From: Steromphala cineraria
Lineage: Eukaryota; Mollusca; Gastropoda; Trochida; Trochidae
Direction of reading: 5' to 3'
DNA length: 64,000 nt
Assembly: GCA_916613615.1 (NCBI GenBank)
Contig: OU744724.1
Location: 31,765,452-31,829,451, forward strand
Shown here: positions 40,001 to 52,685 of the stretch, piece by piece
Position numbering within the stretch: position 1 is the first letter of the stretch
How the letters are laid out: every line of letters begins with the position of its first letter
Made by a program: the position numbers and the translations under genes
Notes under the pieces: generated by a model
Told to the model about the DNA's origin: nothing
Seen by the model: only the letters and a program-made list of their open reading frames with translations
Database searches by the model: none

Positions 40001-42729
40001 TCAATCATCCATAGTCAGAGGACAAAGTATGAACATTCACATAAAATTCATTGGTGGCCATTTTTTGTGAACACCTTTAATTCATTTTATGTAAGAAAAA
40101 TGAATCGCATCTAAACTTTATGTTATATATTTGAACTATTACTGCTCAATTTGGTTTAAATCCATCGTCTTTCAATCGGAACTATTTATTTTTTTTATTT
40201 TCATGATATCACCTTATGTTCCCCCTAAAAACGTGCTACTGCATCTTAAACAGTTAGAAAACTCTATAATCCCTGATAATTTCATACTTTTGTACTCTGA
40301 TACTTACTTACTAAGGACTAGTATATCCAACCTTGTTGCATGGAAAAATCATGATTTATGGGCCTTTTTATGCCCCCGAATCAGAGATTCCGGGGGGATA
40401 TTGTTTTTCACCTGTCCGTCTGTCCGTTTGTCCACAAAAACTTTAACCTTGGTCATAACTTTTGATTGGTCGGAGCTAGGTCTTTGATACTTGACATATG
40501 GATCCCTTGTGATGAGACCTTTCAGATGACGCCATGACATTTGACCTTGTGACCTTGACCTTGACACAGCGAGCATTTTCCGAAAACTTTAACCTTGGCT
40601 ATAGCTTCTATACTGTCAGTGCTAGGTCTTTGATATTTGACATGTGTATTCCTTGTGATGAGACCTTTCATATGACACCATGATATTTGACCTTGTGACC
40701 TTGTCCGTCCATTTGTCCGTTTGTCCACAAAAACTTTAACCTTGGTCATAACTTTTGATTGGTCGGAGCTAGGTCTTTGATACTTGACATATGGATCCCT
40801 TGTGATGAGACCTTTCAGATGACGCCATGACATTTGACCTTGTGACCTTGACCTTGACAGCGAGCATTTTCCGAAAACTTTAACCTTGGCTATAGCTTCT
40901 ATACTGTCAGTGCTAGGTCTTTGATACTTGACATGTGTATTCCTTGTGATGAGACCTTTCATATGACACCATGATATTTGACCTTGTGACCTTGTCCGTC
41001 CGTCTGTCCATTTGTCCACAAAAACTTTAACCTTGGTCATAACTTTTGATTGGTCGGAGCTAGGTCTTTGATACTTGACATATGGATCCCTTGTGATGAG
41101 ACCTTTCAGATGACACCATGACATTTGACCTTGTGACCTTGACCTTGACACAGCGAGCAGGATGCATCTGGGGGCATTCGTGTTTCACAAACACATCTTG
41201 TTGGTATTATAGCTTCTTAGGACTTTAAAAAAAAAAAATTCAACCATATTTGTAGGGAACAACTAAGCAAGATCTTAGATAAACAATATAAATTTTTATG
41301 CCCCCGAATCGGAGATTCCGTGGGTATATTGTTTTTCACCTGTCCGTCCGTCCGTCTGTCCGTTTGTCCACAAAAACTTTAACCTTGGTCATAACTTTTG
41401 ATTGGTCAGAGCTAGGTCTTTGATACTTGACATATGGATCCCTTGTGATGAGACCTTTCAGATGACACCATGACATTTGACCTTGTGACCTTGACCTTGA
41501 CACAGCGAGCAGGATGCATCCGGGGGCATTCGTGTTTCACAAACACATCTTGTTATTCTCCTTCCACTCCATTGCAAGCAATAGTTAAGATCATAACATA
41601 TTGCACACTTGATCAGCAATACCTTTAATAATTGTTTAATTAAGTTTTATGATGTAGGATAGATAATGAGCATGTTACATATAAATTTGATTGCTTCTAA
41701 TAAAAACCATGTTCAGGTAAGAAAGTTGTATAACATTAATAATGGCTTTTGATACTTTCCTGGTCTGTTAGCATGAGAAAATACTTCCTTTTGATGCTTT
41801 ATATTGACTGTCTTTGTGAAGTTGCAATGTTAGTACCCCCACCACAAAAGCAGCTAACTTGTGGGAGTTTCTGCACTCTTTTGGTAATATACTTAATTTA
41901 TGTAGGCAAGCAATAAACAGAATCATAAACTTCCTTCCATTTGAAAATAATTCTATTAAACTTTCAATGATTTGGTATCAGATTGATAACATCTACATAT
42001 ATAAATAGAATTGATAGCGAGTAAATTCTAAATTGAATCCTTGCTTTGCGTTCGATGTTAAATTAGAATTTACTTTTTTAAACAGGCCAGGTTTATCTGG
42101 TAAATGAGTAACAGGTTGTTTAGTATCTTGTATGTCTAGTTGTTGCCCCCAGGTACATGAATCGACCAGTGATGAGTGCTCCAGGCCTCTATGATCCAAC
42201 TAGCATCATGAACGCAGACCAGCTCAACCTAGCACAGAGAGAAGGATGGGTCAAGCTTGCATTCTACCTTATATCTTTCTTTTACTACTTGTACAGGTAT
42301 GTTATCAACTTAATCCTTAATCCTTTACCTGTCTTTTTCTAAGGTTATAAATTAAAAACAATGTTTGACAGCCATGGCAGATTTACTGTAAGATACAGAA
42401 TTGCCTAATTTTGCACTGAGTTTAAGTTACAAAATATGGTCAGCTGCAATGCCCAATAACCAGTGGTCCCTTTCTTCCTTATCTTGGCCATCCTTGATAA
42501 TCAACGGTAAGAGGTCGATATTCACTTTACCCTGCATAGCCCCCATCCCCCCCCTTCCCTTCTTTGTTAGTTTCATTTACTCTTTGACGACTTCAGAAGC
42601 TTGATATTTTCAATTGTCGGAAATTATTGCAAATGTTTTACACATAGTGTATCTGTTTACCAAATGTTCACAGTGAATTACTAAAGCATTTTGTTTTTCA
42701 GTATGATTTATGTGCTGGTCTCTAACTAA
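37022..42729 (+). CDS. CNIH: Cornichon homologue (ER cargo export receptor), five exons
   Basis: Exons are 37022-37102, 37672-37740, 38841-38953, 42153-42296 and 42702-42729, all with GT-AG borders, giving 144 residues, the size of vertebrate CNIH1. Blocks identify it: M-A-F-T-F-A-A-F-C-Y at the start, F-D-E-L-K-T-D-Y-K-N-P-I-D-Q-C-N, L-V-L-P-E-Y, R-P-V-M-S-A-P-G-L-Y-D-P-T and the terminal M-I-Y-V-L-V-S-N. Cornichons are multi-pass ER membrane proteins that load TGF-alpha-type ligands, and in vertebrates AMPA receptors, into COPII vesicles. The hydrophobic segments in exons 1, 3 and 4 to 5 are the membrane spans. It looks fully functional; intron 3 is crowded with repeats. A candidate poly(A) signal AATAAA is at 43497. 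Confidence 0.96.
37952..38168. mobile_element. MITE with 16-bp TIRs and 5-bp target duplication (copy 2)
   Basis: Same family as 6115-6345, inverted, in CNIH intron 2. Flanked by TGAGG on both sides (37947-37951 and 38169-38173). Confidence 0.85.
39389..39592 (-). pseudogene. LINE ORF2 C-terminal fragment
   Basis: The 67-codon frame has R-S-F-S-E-G-G-P-I-L-W-N-R-L-P and Y-K-S-K-L-K-A-T-L-F, the widespread C-terminal signature of several LINE clades (Jockey/CR1/RTE-like). No reverse-transcriptase core is nearby. It is a short remnant in CNIH intron 3. Confidence 0.7.
39886..40249. mobile_element. TTAA MITE, copy 1
   Basis: Begins TTAAAGGGGCAGTAGCACG and ends ACGTGCTACTGCATCTTAA. A nearly complete second copy is at 53603-53970 and a broken third at about 51063-51667. 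TTAA at both ends suggests mobilisation by a piggyBac-type enzyme. Confidence 0.85.
40366..41200 (+). mobile_element. Second Helentron/pearl-like element, long copy
   Basis: 5' end TTTTTATGCCCCCGAATC; 3' end GGGGGCATTCGTGTTTCACAAACACATCTTG, in which ATGCCCCCGAA is inverted (subterminal repeat) and GTGTTT/AAACAC forms a terminal hairpin. The core has two kinds of alternating repeat: one with TGTCCGTTTGTCCACAAAAAC and one with CGAGCATTTTCCGAAAAC. Each ends in TGACCTTGTGACCTTGACC, which reads TCAAGGTCA on the minus strand. Confidence 0.7.
41297..41556 (+). mobile_element. Second Helentron/pearl-like element, single-unit copy
   Basis: Same ends as 40366-41200 (TTTTTATGCCCCCGAATC and GGGGGCATTCGTGTTTCAC) but only one core unit. 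It lies about 100 bp downstream in the same orientation. Confidence 0.7.
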
Positions 42730-45700
42730 AGAGACATAAAGGGTAGAAGAATTCCCCCGGTCGATGAGAGATTGTCACTGCCGATAGATTCCAGAGTGTG
42801 CTTTGAATGGAAAAGCTGACCAATCAGCTGAACTTCTAACTCCACCTGCCGTTAATCACCAAAAAGTGTTTTAAAGAACCGAAACTACTAATTTGGCTGT
42901 CCTGTTTTTGAATTGTTGATGTTCTTTCTTTGATTCCATAATGATCAATAACAGCATTTATGTGTGTTGAGGTTGATTTCCTATGTAATTGATAAATCTT
43001 TCATGTTAACTACAATCCTTGAAAATAAGTTTTCTTCCTTTCAGTAGTCCTACACGATTTTACCTCTGTACATTAATGAAAATTCAATGAAGGACCATTA
43101 AAATAACAAAGTCAAAGCAAGAGTTTACATTTCCATTGATTTCAAAAATTGAAATAAGAGAGTAGCCATAGACTGATTAAAAGTGTTGTTTGATTTAATT
43201 GTTATTTGATACTGTACAAAGTGAAAATGATTTTGCTCACAATTTGGAAATCGTATATTTATGCATAAGTGGAAATTCATTAGTTTGCTCATTGTTTTTC
43301 ACATTCACTTTCATGTAATGTTTTTATTTTATTTATGTTTTTGCTGTAATTTTGCAAAGGAGTGAAAGATGTGTACGTCTGTAAGATACATCAATTGGCT
43401 TACCAAAGATAACTATTTTTAGACATTTACGGGATATATCAAAATTGTCCTAAATTGCAAATTTTTAGGGTTTATTTTTTCACTTCAAAAGTGTTCAATA
43501 AATTTGTGTAAAGAATTATAATTTTTACAGTGAAATATATTGTTTTATTCTTTTGTCTTATGCGAATTACTTGATTTAAACTGAAAGTAAACATATAAAT
43601 TTTCACATGGTCTTTATTTTCAAAAGGCCCCCTTAGCGCTAAGATCATCCTATGACAATAGCAACATCATTAATTAAGGAGAGTTTTTTGCAAGTGAGCC
43701 TAGCTGCATATTTGGATTTTGATCTATAGTCAAAATACTCTTTTATCCTTTTCTTTGTATGTGATACGTCTACAAGTTTTATAAGATTCCACCCACCAAA
43801 TCGAAAAAATTAACTTGCTTGGTATTCAATGTAATGTTTTCAATTTGTCCAGTAAAGGTTTGTGAGTGTGTTGGCTAATTGAATGAAAAATAACTTAAAT
43901 CACAATGTAATAAATGTGTGTCTTTACAACTTTTAACATTACAGCTCTCTTGCCCTGATTTTATTTTTCATTTATGTTAGAACTGCTGTGATCTCACATT
44001 CATTTCATCTTTGTTTAGTTACCATTGTTTAAAAATAATACTAACATTGATTATAACAAGGAAAGCTGTTGGTACTGTGATGCTCTCAGTCTGCTTAAAG
44101 ACTGTTACTTGCTGGAAGCATTATACCGGAGATTCTAAGGTTAGTTAGTCTTTATGAGACATGATATGATGCTCATGGTTTGAAATCCATTTAGATTAGT
44201 CTATATAGATACTAGTTAGAACTATATACAGTATCATCATTATTTATAAATGCCATCTGCAGTCAAGAATTTGAAAGATAATGACATTCTATTTTAGCTC
44301 TAGATCAAATGATTATATTTTAGTCTGTGATGTTTGATACTTTTCAGTTTTTTATTTTCATTTGTATAGGAAGCGTTTGGAAGGTCGCTGCAAATTTCAC
44401 TACTTTACACTTCAGCCTAATTGCCTTCCATAGCCAACAATTTAAGTAGTTGCACATGTCTTGTGTGATGTATTTTAAATGTTAACGACAAGAAGCTAAA
44501 AGCTGGTAAAATTTGTTGTGGATTTTTTTCCATCTGTCAATAATAAATCTGTATGATTTGCACATATATGTTGTATATTGTGGCGTGCTCTATTTATACT
44601 CAAGAAGAACAAGAATGGTACAGAACAATTTACAAGTTTTTTTAAAATAAATTTATCAACAATATGTGTTTTTTGTCATTCATTGTAATGTGAAGTGATT
44701 GAATATTTGTTGTGAATATCGACGAAACAAAATAAAAGTGGACATATCTTTACAGTTCATAAACACACCCTGTAATAAGCTACTACGTCAGGTCGTTTGC
44801 TATTGACCATTCATGTCAATGTAAGTTTTAGAGATGTTGAATTGACCTAGATCTGTGTATATAAATTATTATAAAGCCATCAGTTTAGCTTCTTTGAGAC
44901 ATAGTGATTATAATTTGGTTAAATATTAAGTTAAGATCCAATGAAATAAGGTTATGAAGACAGAGATAATTTGACCTGCTACGGTTGCTACATGTATAGA
45001 GGAAACAGTCGCTGGTGGCACATGGACATCTTTAGCAACCTTAACATCAACTTTACAAAATGTCAAGATATTTGCATCGTTTTAGTTGTGCCTAATATAT
45101 TTTGGCCAATGCAGCAAACAACGCTTGCAATGCTGACAACTAAACATTCAGTTTGGGGAATTCTCTGCTTTTGCAATATCCTGCAAACTGTAGAAACATA
45201 TACACTTGTATACTTTCTCTTAAAAATTTAAATTATAATTTATGGAGGGGTTCAGTTGGTCATGTTTCAATTGCTTGTTACAAAACGTTGACGTTACCTA
45301 ATCGAAGATGTATTATGAACCATAAGCTAAAATGCAACGTATGATTGGCTTAGATTCAAACTCGTTGAACCGTATTGAGAGCCGTATCTAAAACAAACAA
45401 ACATCAAATCGTATCTGAACCTAAGCAGCCATGTTGAATTTGAACACAGCAATGTACATTTGATACGAACAGGGTGTCATTCAACTGAAATTGTGTAGCC
45501 GTGGGTAGGATGATGATTCCTCACAAATGTGCAATTTAAAAAAAATATATTTAATAAACTTTTTATTTCAGAAACCCTGTTACAAATAGGGACATCAACC
45601 CAGGGTAGTAGATATCCCTTTGAATAAATGTGCAAATTTTAAAAAGGATTCAAGTAAAAATCATTTTATGACATTATTTAAGTTAAACTGAAAAAAATGA

Positions 45701-46300
45701 AAGTCTCTGTGAATGACAATAAATATGTCATAATTATGAAATACTACTGTAGGCCTGAGTTCATTTAACGGGGAGAAAAAAGCAAATCGACATGAACTAT
45801 ATTTTGGTTTGTGCCCATGTTATTTTTTAGCCCATATGGTCAATAAGGTTAATCCAGGTATAGACAGGTGAGAACTGTGACAACATGCCAAATGCATCTA
45901 CAAACCAGAATATAACAAAGGATGCCTCACGGCCAGCTTCAGCTACAATATGGAGATTTGCGGCAATCATTGTAGGTTAATTTCAAATGATGGCTTTCTT
46001 AGTGTCTAAAGTAACGGGGCGAATTAAATCACCCACTACCTCCAAACCTCAGTGTCGTAAAAGCAGATCATTTCAGACTATGAAATTTGACTGGTTATTT
46101 CGATGACTTTAATTAACTGGTTCATTACTCAAGAGTTTGTTCGTTTCATAAACATGCGTTCTCTCAGCGTCTACTCTGCGTTTAAAAAATACAAAATTCA
46201 ATCATAACGTCACGTGTACTCCGAAAAAACATCCTTATATCACCACAAATAGCCTTCAACGCGTTTCAGTTCCGTATTAACTTGACTTATCTGGCTCTTC
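42730..46300. other. CNIH 3' flank and intergenic DNA
   Basis: AT-rich, with several AATAAA strings (for example 43497-43502). No second gene is recognised; short open frames around 44.97-45.34 kb have no domain features. Confidence 0.5.
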
Positions 46301-47384
46301 TTACAACCACGACCGTTCCTTGTGGGGTTTCCTATTTATTCTTACTACAATTTTGAAATGTAGTTTTATCTCAACATATGAAAACGATATTTGAGTGCAA
46401 AAGTCCATGCAGGTTTTGAAATTTATTGTTTTATTATATTGTCCACTCTGAGATTCGAACCCCTGTGGTTCAGACGTGTGCGACGCGGGAATGCACTGAG
46501 TCGCGGTGGCAACGCAATGGAAACTCCTTGAATGTATTGCAAATGTACTGAGAACGGCGTTGAAACGGACTAAATGCGTCTGTGAAGTGGTGAACATCCT
46601 CCCCGGTGACACTAGACATGGTTCTCAAGGCTTCTGCAGTGAGTAGGCCTACCTGTCGCTCTCGTTCTTTTAAACAGGAAGAGGTTCGGGGCACAAGGAG
46701 AGTGTTTGAAGATTCAAGTGCGACACTAACACTAAGTTCAACAAGTTCTCACTGCGCTTACGACGTTCTTCACTAAACCCGAGAACCCTCTGGGAACGCC
46801 AGTTTGGTAGGGGGTAACCAGTAACCAGTGTGAATGTTTATAATTACCGATTTTGGAAACTGAAAATTGAAATAGCGATGCACTAATGAAAAATAGTTAA
46901 TATACACTGTAGAAACAAAGACCGCAGTTAACTGATTATACTGAAACGGGTCCTAAAATTATTAAATAATCATAATTGTATTTGTAGCCTTTTTGTCAAT
47001 TATTTTACAACCTATAAGAACCTGTTTACCTTTAAACCCATAAGTTTATTACGTTTTTCCATCAAAGGAATAAAGGAAATATGTGTACACCATTGTAGGC
47101 CTTTTTTCAGGGTGGTACTGAACTTGTTACTTTGTGTAGGTAGAAAACATGTAAATGAAAAGCTTTTGCTACGTCAAAAGATCATAAACACCCATCCACC
47201 ATTTATGAAGATTTAAATGTAGATGATAACATACGAAAGATATCCATGTATAGGCTAAAACTTAAGTGTGAATGCAGAAGACAGACGCCGAGTGCGTTAG
47301 GAAAGTATGATCAGTGTGACGTCATAGACTAATGACGTCAACAATCACAAGAGTCGTCAACAATCACAAGAGTCGAGACAATCA
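46300..47384. other. Inverted third segment, part upstream of CBM20 copy C
   Basis: 46360-46470 matches one arm of the palindrome at 14921-15230, and 46600-46690 is a diverged reverse-complement relative of 23180-23260. The rest is non-coding. The double CRE of copy C is at about 47318-47341. Confidence 0.55.
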
Positions 47385-50300
47385 ATGAATAAACACGGAG
47401 CAATCATGACGACTGAAGACTGTCAAATCCATTTCAGGATCAGATATAAACTTGATGATCAAAAGCAGTTCCTAGCCATTCTAGGTAATGATACAAGGTT
47501 TGGAAACTGGAAGGAGTCGCAAGCTTTGATCAGTCGATACGTGACAAGGGACGAATGGGAGGTTTCAGTCGTCTGTCCGAAAGGATCTGAGTTGGAATGG
47601 AAGTGGGTGGTTATGGAGGATGGGATGAGAGTCGTGAGGTGGGAAGATGGAGACAACAGGACGACTATGGTCAATCACAGCGGTGTAATGAACTGTTTAT
47701 GGAACGAGACGGATGTGGACGAAGTCCTGAAGCTCCAGGACGACCAGCTCCAACTTAGAACGGAGTACCACTGCACAGAGTCCGGGCAGAGTCTTCGTCT
47801 AGCGGGCTCTTCACCTGAACTCGGGGTCTGGGAGCCAGAGCTGGGGGTCCAGGCGACGCAGACTCGTCCTGGGTCTGGGGTATGGGTGGTGCATGTGGGA
47901 GTTGACAGGACGCAGACAGTGGAGTACAAGTGGGTGGTGGTGGACTCTGATCTGAAGGGTTTGAGGTGGGAGGAGCGAGACAACAGGGTGCTGAGTCCTG
48001 ATGAGAACAGACGGAAGCTGGTGGCGCTCTGGAACCAGGACTGCCAAGAGGATGAAAGTGAAGGTGAGCTGAACTGATAAATAATACAAGTGATACATTA
48101 ACACATTTAACATATATATGTCTTCATACTGTCCCACGTTATCACTTGAATTTTATAAGATGCATGGTAGAGGCCTACCTTACTATTTGGCCCTAAGCTG
48201 AAGAACCTTGTTCACAATCTTAGTGTAAGCCATAAAACAACGTTTTTTTCCTGAAGAACTCCAAACATTTTTGATCATGTCATTGCGTAAGAAGGTTCTT
48301 TTTGTTTGGAAAGAAGATCCTTTTAATTATCATGATTTTAAAATTCAACGTCATTAACCTTACTGTTTGTTTTTCCAGATGATGGGGTCTCCCAAAATGA
48401 GGACACAGCTTGTCAAACACAAAGTAGGTATACATAATGTCTATCTAATATACACAATGTTCATTTTTAGCTCATCAGGACTGAAAGTAGACCCCAAATA
48501 GGGTCACTGGGGTCACAACTTTAAAAAACTATTTTCATCTTCTTCTCCAGTTCCAGAAGGACTAGATAGTTAAAATGATATGTGCAGACTCCTTGGCCAA
48601 TGGGGATTCTAATTTGTAACTTTGGTGACTCTGTGACCCCAAATAGGGTCACAGGGGTCATAACTTTAAAAACCTATTTTCATCTTCTTCTCCAGTTCTA
48701 AAAGGACTAGAGAGTTGAAAGTAATATGTGCAGACTCCTTGGCCAATGGGGATTCTTAATTGTAAATTTCGTGACCCCATGACCCCAAATAGGGTCACAG
48801 GGGTCACAACCTTAAAAACCAATTCTCATCTTCTTCTCCAGTTCTAAAAGGACTAGAGAGTTGAAAGTGATATGTGCAGACTCCTTGGCCAATGGGGATT
48901 ATTAATTGTAGATTTCGTGACCCCATGACCCCAAATAGGGTCACAGGGGTCACAACTTTAAAAAACTATTTTCATCTTCTTCTCCAGTTCCAGAAGGACT
49001 AGAGAGTTAAAAATGATATGTGCAGACTCCTTGGCCAATGGGGATTCTAATTTGTAACTTTGGTGACTCTGTGACCCCAAATAGGGTCACAGGGGTCACA
49101 ACTTTAAAAACCTATTTTCATCTTCTTCTCCAGTTCTAAAAGGACTAGAGAGTTGAAAGTATTATGTGCAGACTCCTTGGCCAATGGGGATTCTTAATTG
49201 TAAATTTCGTGACCCCATGACCCCAAATAGGGTCACAGGGGTCACAACCTTAAAAACCAATTCTCATCTTCTTCTCCAGTTCTAAAAGGACTAGAGAGTT
49301 GAAAGTGATATGTGCAGACTCCTTGGCCAATGGGGATTATTAATTGTAGATTTCGTGACCCCATGACCCCAAATAGGGTCACAGGGGTCACAACCTTAAA
49401 AACCTATTTTCATCTTCTTCTCCAGTTCTAAAAGGAATAGAGAGTTAAAAACGATATGTGCAGACTCCTTGGCCAATGGGGATTCTAAATTGTAGATTTC
49501 GTGACCCCAAATAGGATCACAGGGGTCACAACCTTTAAAACTTATTTTCATCATCATCTTAAGCTCCTAAAGGTCTATTGAGCTGAAAGACTGCATGTAG
49601 TCTCCTTGGCCAATTGGGATTCTAAACTGTAGGTTTCGTGACCCCATGACCCCAAATAGGGTCACAGGGGTCACAATCTTAAAAACCTATTATTCTCCAT
49701 TAGATGACAGTCTATGGCAAATTTATTTCTCCTTGGATATTTTAGTGTGGACTTCTTTCACTGTCTGATATTGGCGATCTAGAAAGTGTTGAAGGAAATT
49801 TATTCCGAAATCATTACATTTGTTTTGTAATTTTTAGCTCATCAGGACTGAAAGTCCAGATTGGCTTATGGCATGGCCCGTCCTCCGGCGTCCGTCCGTC
49901 CGTCGTCTGTCCGTCCGTCGTCCGTCCGTAAACTTTTGACACTTTCGACTTCTCCTCATGAACCATACACATTAGAGAGCTGGAATTTTGTGTACAAGTA
50001 CCTTAGCATATGGAGATTCTAATTTGTAACTTTGGTGACCCTGTGACCCCAAATAGGGTCACAGGGGTCACAACTTTAAAAACCTATTTTCATCTTCTTC
50101 TCCAGTTCCAGAAGGACTAGAGAGTTAAAAATGATATGTGCAGACTCCTTGGCCAATGGGGATTCTAATTTGTCACTTTGGTGACTCTGTGACCCCAAAT
50201 AGGGTCACAGGGGTCACAACTTTAAAAACCTATTTTCATCTTCTTCTCCAGTTCTAAAAGGACTAGAGAGTTGAAAGTAATATGTGCAGACTCCTTGGCC

Positions 50301-52021
50301 AATGGGGATTCTTAATTGTAAATTTCGTGACCCCATGACCCCAAATAGGGTCACAGGGGTCACAACCTTAAAAACCAATTCTCATCTTCTTCTCCAGTTC
50401 CAAAAGGAGTAGAGAGTTAAAAATTATATGTGCAGACTCCTTGGACAATGGAGATTCTTATTTGTAACTTTGGTGACCCTGTGACCCCAAATAGGGTCAC
50501 AGGGGTCACAACTTTAAAAACCTATTTTCATCTTCTTCTCCAGTTCCAGAATGACTAGAGAGTTAAAAATGATATGTGCAGACTCCTTGGCCAATGGGGA
50601 TTCTAAATTGTAGATTTCGTGACCCCATGACCCCAGATAGGGTCACAGGGGTCACAACCTTAAAAACTTATTTTCATCATCATCTTTAGCTCCTAAAGGT
50701 CTATTGAGCTGAAAGACTGCATGTAGACTCCTTGGCCAATTGGGATTCTAAACTGTAGGTTTTGTGACCCCATGACCCCAAATAGGGTCACAGGGGTCAC
50801 AATCTTAAAAACCTATTTTTCTCAATTAGATGACAGTCTATGGCAAATTTATTTCTCCTTGGATATTTTAGTGTGGACTTCTTTCACTGTCTGATATTGG
50901 CGATCTAGAAAGTGTTAAATAATAAAACATTTGTTTTGTAATTTTTTTATAGGTTTTCTTGCAATAGGTAACATCAGTTTCATGTTTAGCTCATCTTGCC
51001 TGTATAAAGCAAACTTGATATGATGCCTGATGAGCTACAGAGCCAATGGCTCTATTTTTTTGAATTAGTACTGCTCCATTTAGCTTAAATAATGACATTT
51101 CCTTTCAATTGGAACCATTAATTTTCATTTTCCTGACATCACCTTTTATCATCCAAAAGAGGCTACAACAGTAGATATCGCTTTTCTGAGATCAAGCGAT
51201 ATCTACAAGCGATATCTACATTGTAGATATCGCTACAATCATATCGTCATAATCCTATTACATCATCAGTTAAATGACATCACAAGGCTTTGGCATCACT
51301 TAAAACACAGATGACAATACTATGACGTCACAAAGTTCATGGCGTAACAATGCTATGACGTCATAATGCTGATTACGTCACAATGCAATGACCTCACTGT
51401 TCAAGAAGTCTAATGACAGTTTTGTGTTCAGATATGTTCATTCTTTTGCTAATAACTGTTGAAAAATGATTTGGATGATAAATAAAATCTCACCCTCGTG
51501 TCTTCTGATATCAAATATATCAACACTCGTTGATTAAAGTAAAAATATCCTCGGCAAGCCTCGGATATTTGTAACTTTAATCAACTCGTGTTGATATATT
51601 TGATATCAGAAGACACTTGGGTGAGATTCTCTATATATTCCCTTAAAAACGTGCTATTGTCCCTTAATGCCCATTCTTTCACAGAGGTAGCTCAAGTTTT
51701 AAATTCTTATCTCTGTTGATAGAAAAGCAGTTATTGTACCAGATAGGATATAAGGTCACAAACATCTTTTGTTTTTCAGTGTAGAGTTTGAAACATTTCT
51801 CAAATCTTCTTTCAGTTGCCGGAGCTGTTCCCCAATCACAGAAGGGTCCACGTAAACACGTTCTGCAGATAACAGCAGGATATTTCTGCAGAGCTGCCGG
51901 AGTTGTGTATGACGTCATCGCTCTACCATTCCGTCTCACCACTGGAACAATCACCCTGATTGGTCAATCTTTCTCCAGGCACTTCCGCACATCTGCACGT
52001 GATGGCAGAGATATACGCTGA
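47385..52021 (+). CDS. Tandem CBM20 protein, copy C, three exons, inverted
   Basis: Exons are 47385-48063, 48379-48423 and 51816-52021, with the same phases as copies A and B. Exon 1 starts with M-N-K-H-G-A-I-M like copy A and keeps both CBM20 modules with G-N-W/G-V-W, KWVV and RWE..DNR. Exon 2 is 45 bp, one codon shorter, and quite different from the A/B exon (D-D-G-V-S-Q-N-E-D-T-A-C-Q-T-Q), while exons 1 and 3 are very similar. Intron 2 is 3.4 kb against about 240-350 bp in A and B because of the Helentron-like array. The double CRE is intact upstream. Confidence 0.86.
48466..51060 (+). mobile_element. Helentron/pearl-like tandem array in CBM20 copy C intron 2
   Basis: 5' ends TTTTTAGCTCATCAGGACTG at 48466 and again at 49837; 3' end TGATGAGCTACAGAGCCAATGGCTC then TATTTTTTT at about 51027-51060. 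The core of ~146-bp units (GACTCCTTGGCCAATGGGG and AGGGTCACAGGGGTCAC) occurs in two blocks, 48480-49690 and 49990-50820. Each is followed by the same ~90-bp unique tail (GATGACAGTCTATGGCAAAT). (GTCC)n lies at 49880-49930. It is opposite in orientation to 8600-11940. Confidence 0.72.
51063..51667. mobile_element. TTAA MITE, copy 3, interrupted
   Basis: TACTGCTCCATTTAGCTTAA to about 51160 and CTTAAAAACGTGCTATTGTCC at 51640-51667 are the right part and right end of the family at 53603-53970. The ~480 bp between them are foreign, including a foldback and CRE-like strings. Confidence 0.65.
51487..51632. repeat. Foldback with ~65-bp arms
   Basis: TCACCCTCGTGTCTTCTGAT through TTGATTAAAGT is mirrored by ACTTTAATCAACTCGTGTTG through AGACACTTGGGTGAGAT. 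The centre holds TCCTCGGCAAGCCTCGGA. Confidence 0.85.
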
Positions 52022-52139
52022 GAACGTTATATTTGGTTGATGTACTTGCGATTTCACTTCACATATTACTTCAATGCCTTCAGTGTCAATACATGTTATA
52101 GTTAAATAAACATAAATATAACAGATATCATGTCGGTCT

Positions 52140-52685
52140 TTGGTTAGACATCATTAACCTTTTCCGGTATTACTGGCGCGGCATGTGTACTTATATAGAG
52201 ATTATTAGCAAAGGAAGTCTGTCATACGACTTTTACGAAACGAGTGTGATTTCTGTATTACCCGAGCGAGGCGAGAACGAGGATTATACACAAATTTGCA
52301 CTAGTTTCGTAAAAGTCATATGACACATTTCCAAAGGTGATAATTTTTTATTACCGATTCTTAAACTCTCTTAGAAATATCTAGAAAACGGCATGCTTCC
52401 CTTGTGACGGCCGGCTTTAGTGACGTCACGAATAATGGTGTCATGACGTCACAGACATAAATATGAGGGGAATCGGGCTACAACAATTGTTGCTTTTCAA
52501 AAGTGATATGTGCACATGTGCTCATATTGAAAATATGTCACGACTTATAGTAATCCACCCTATGGTAATATGTTATTATGTTATATGCATAATGGGCTTG
52601 TGGTCCCATTACCGAATGAATCATCACTCATTTGATAACTCATAATTTATTTAATATTATATCATATCATATCGCTCAAATCAAA
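52140..52685. other. Non-coding spacer with imperfect inverted repeat
   Basis: ACGACTTTTACGAAACGAGT at 52226 is mirrored by ACTAGTTTCGTAAAAGTCAT at 52302, enclosing CCCGAGCGAGGCGAGAACGA. It is probably another small foldback element. Confidence 0.6.

Noticed and set aside
40522..41151. 209-codon minus frame with internal repeats
   Set aside because: It is the tandem core of the Helentron-like element; the repetition explains the length, and no domain is recognisable.
46470..46694. 74-codon minus frame with a GTAGGC donor-like site at about 46652
   Set aside because: It overlaps a diverged, non-coding relative of 23180-23260, which lacks the frame, and no partner exon was found.
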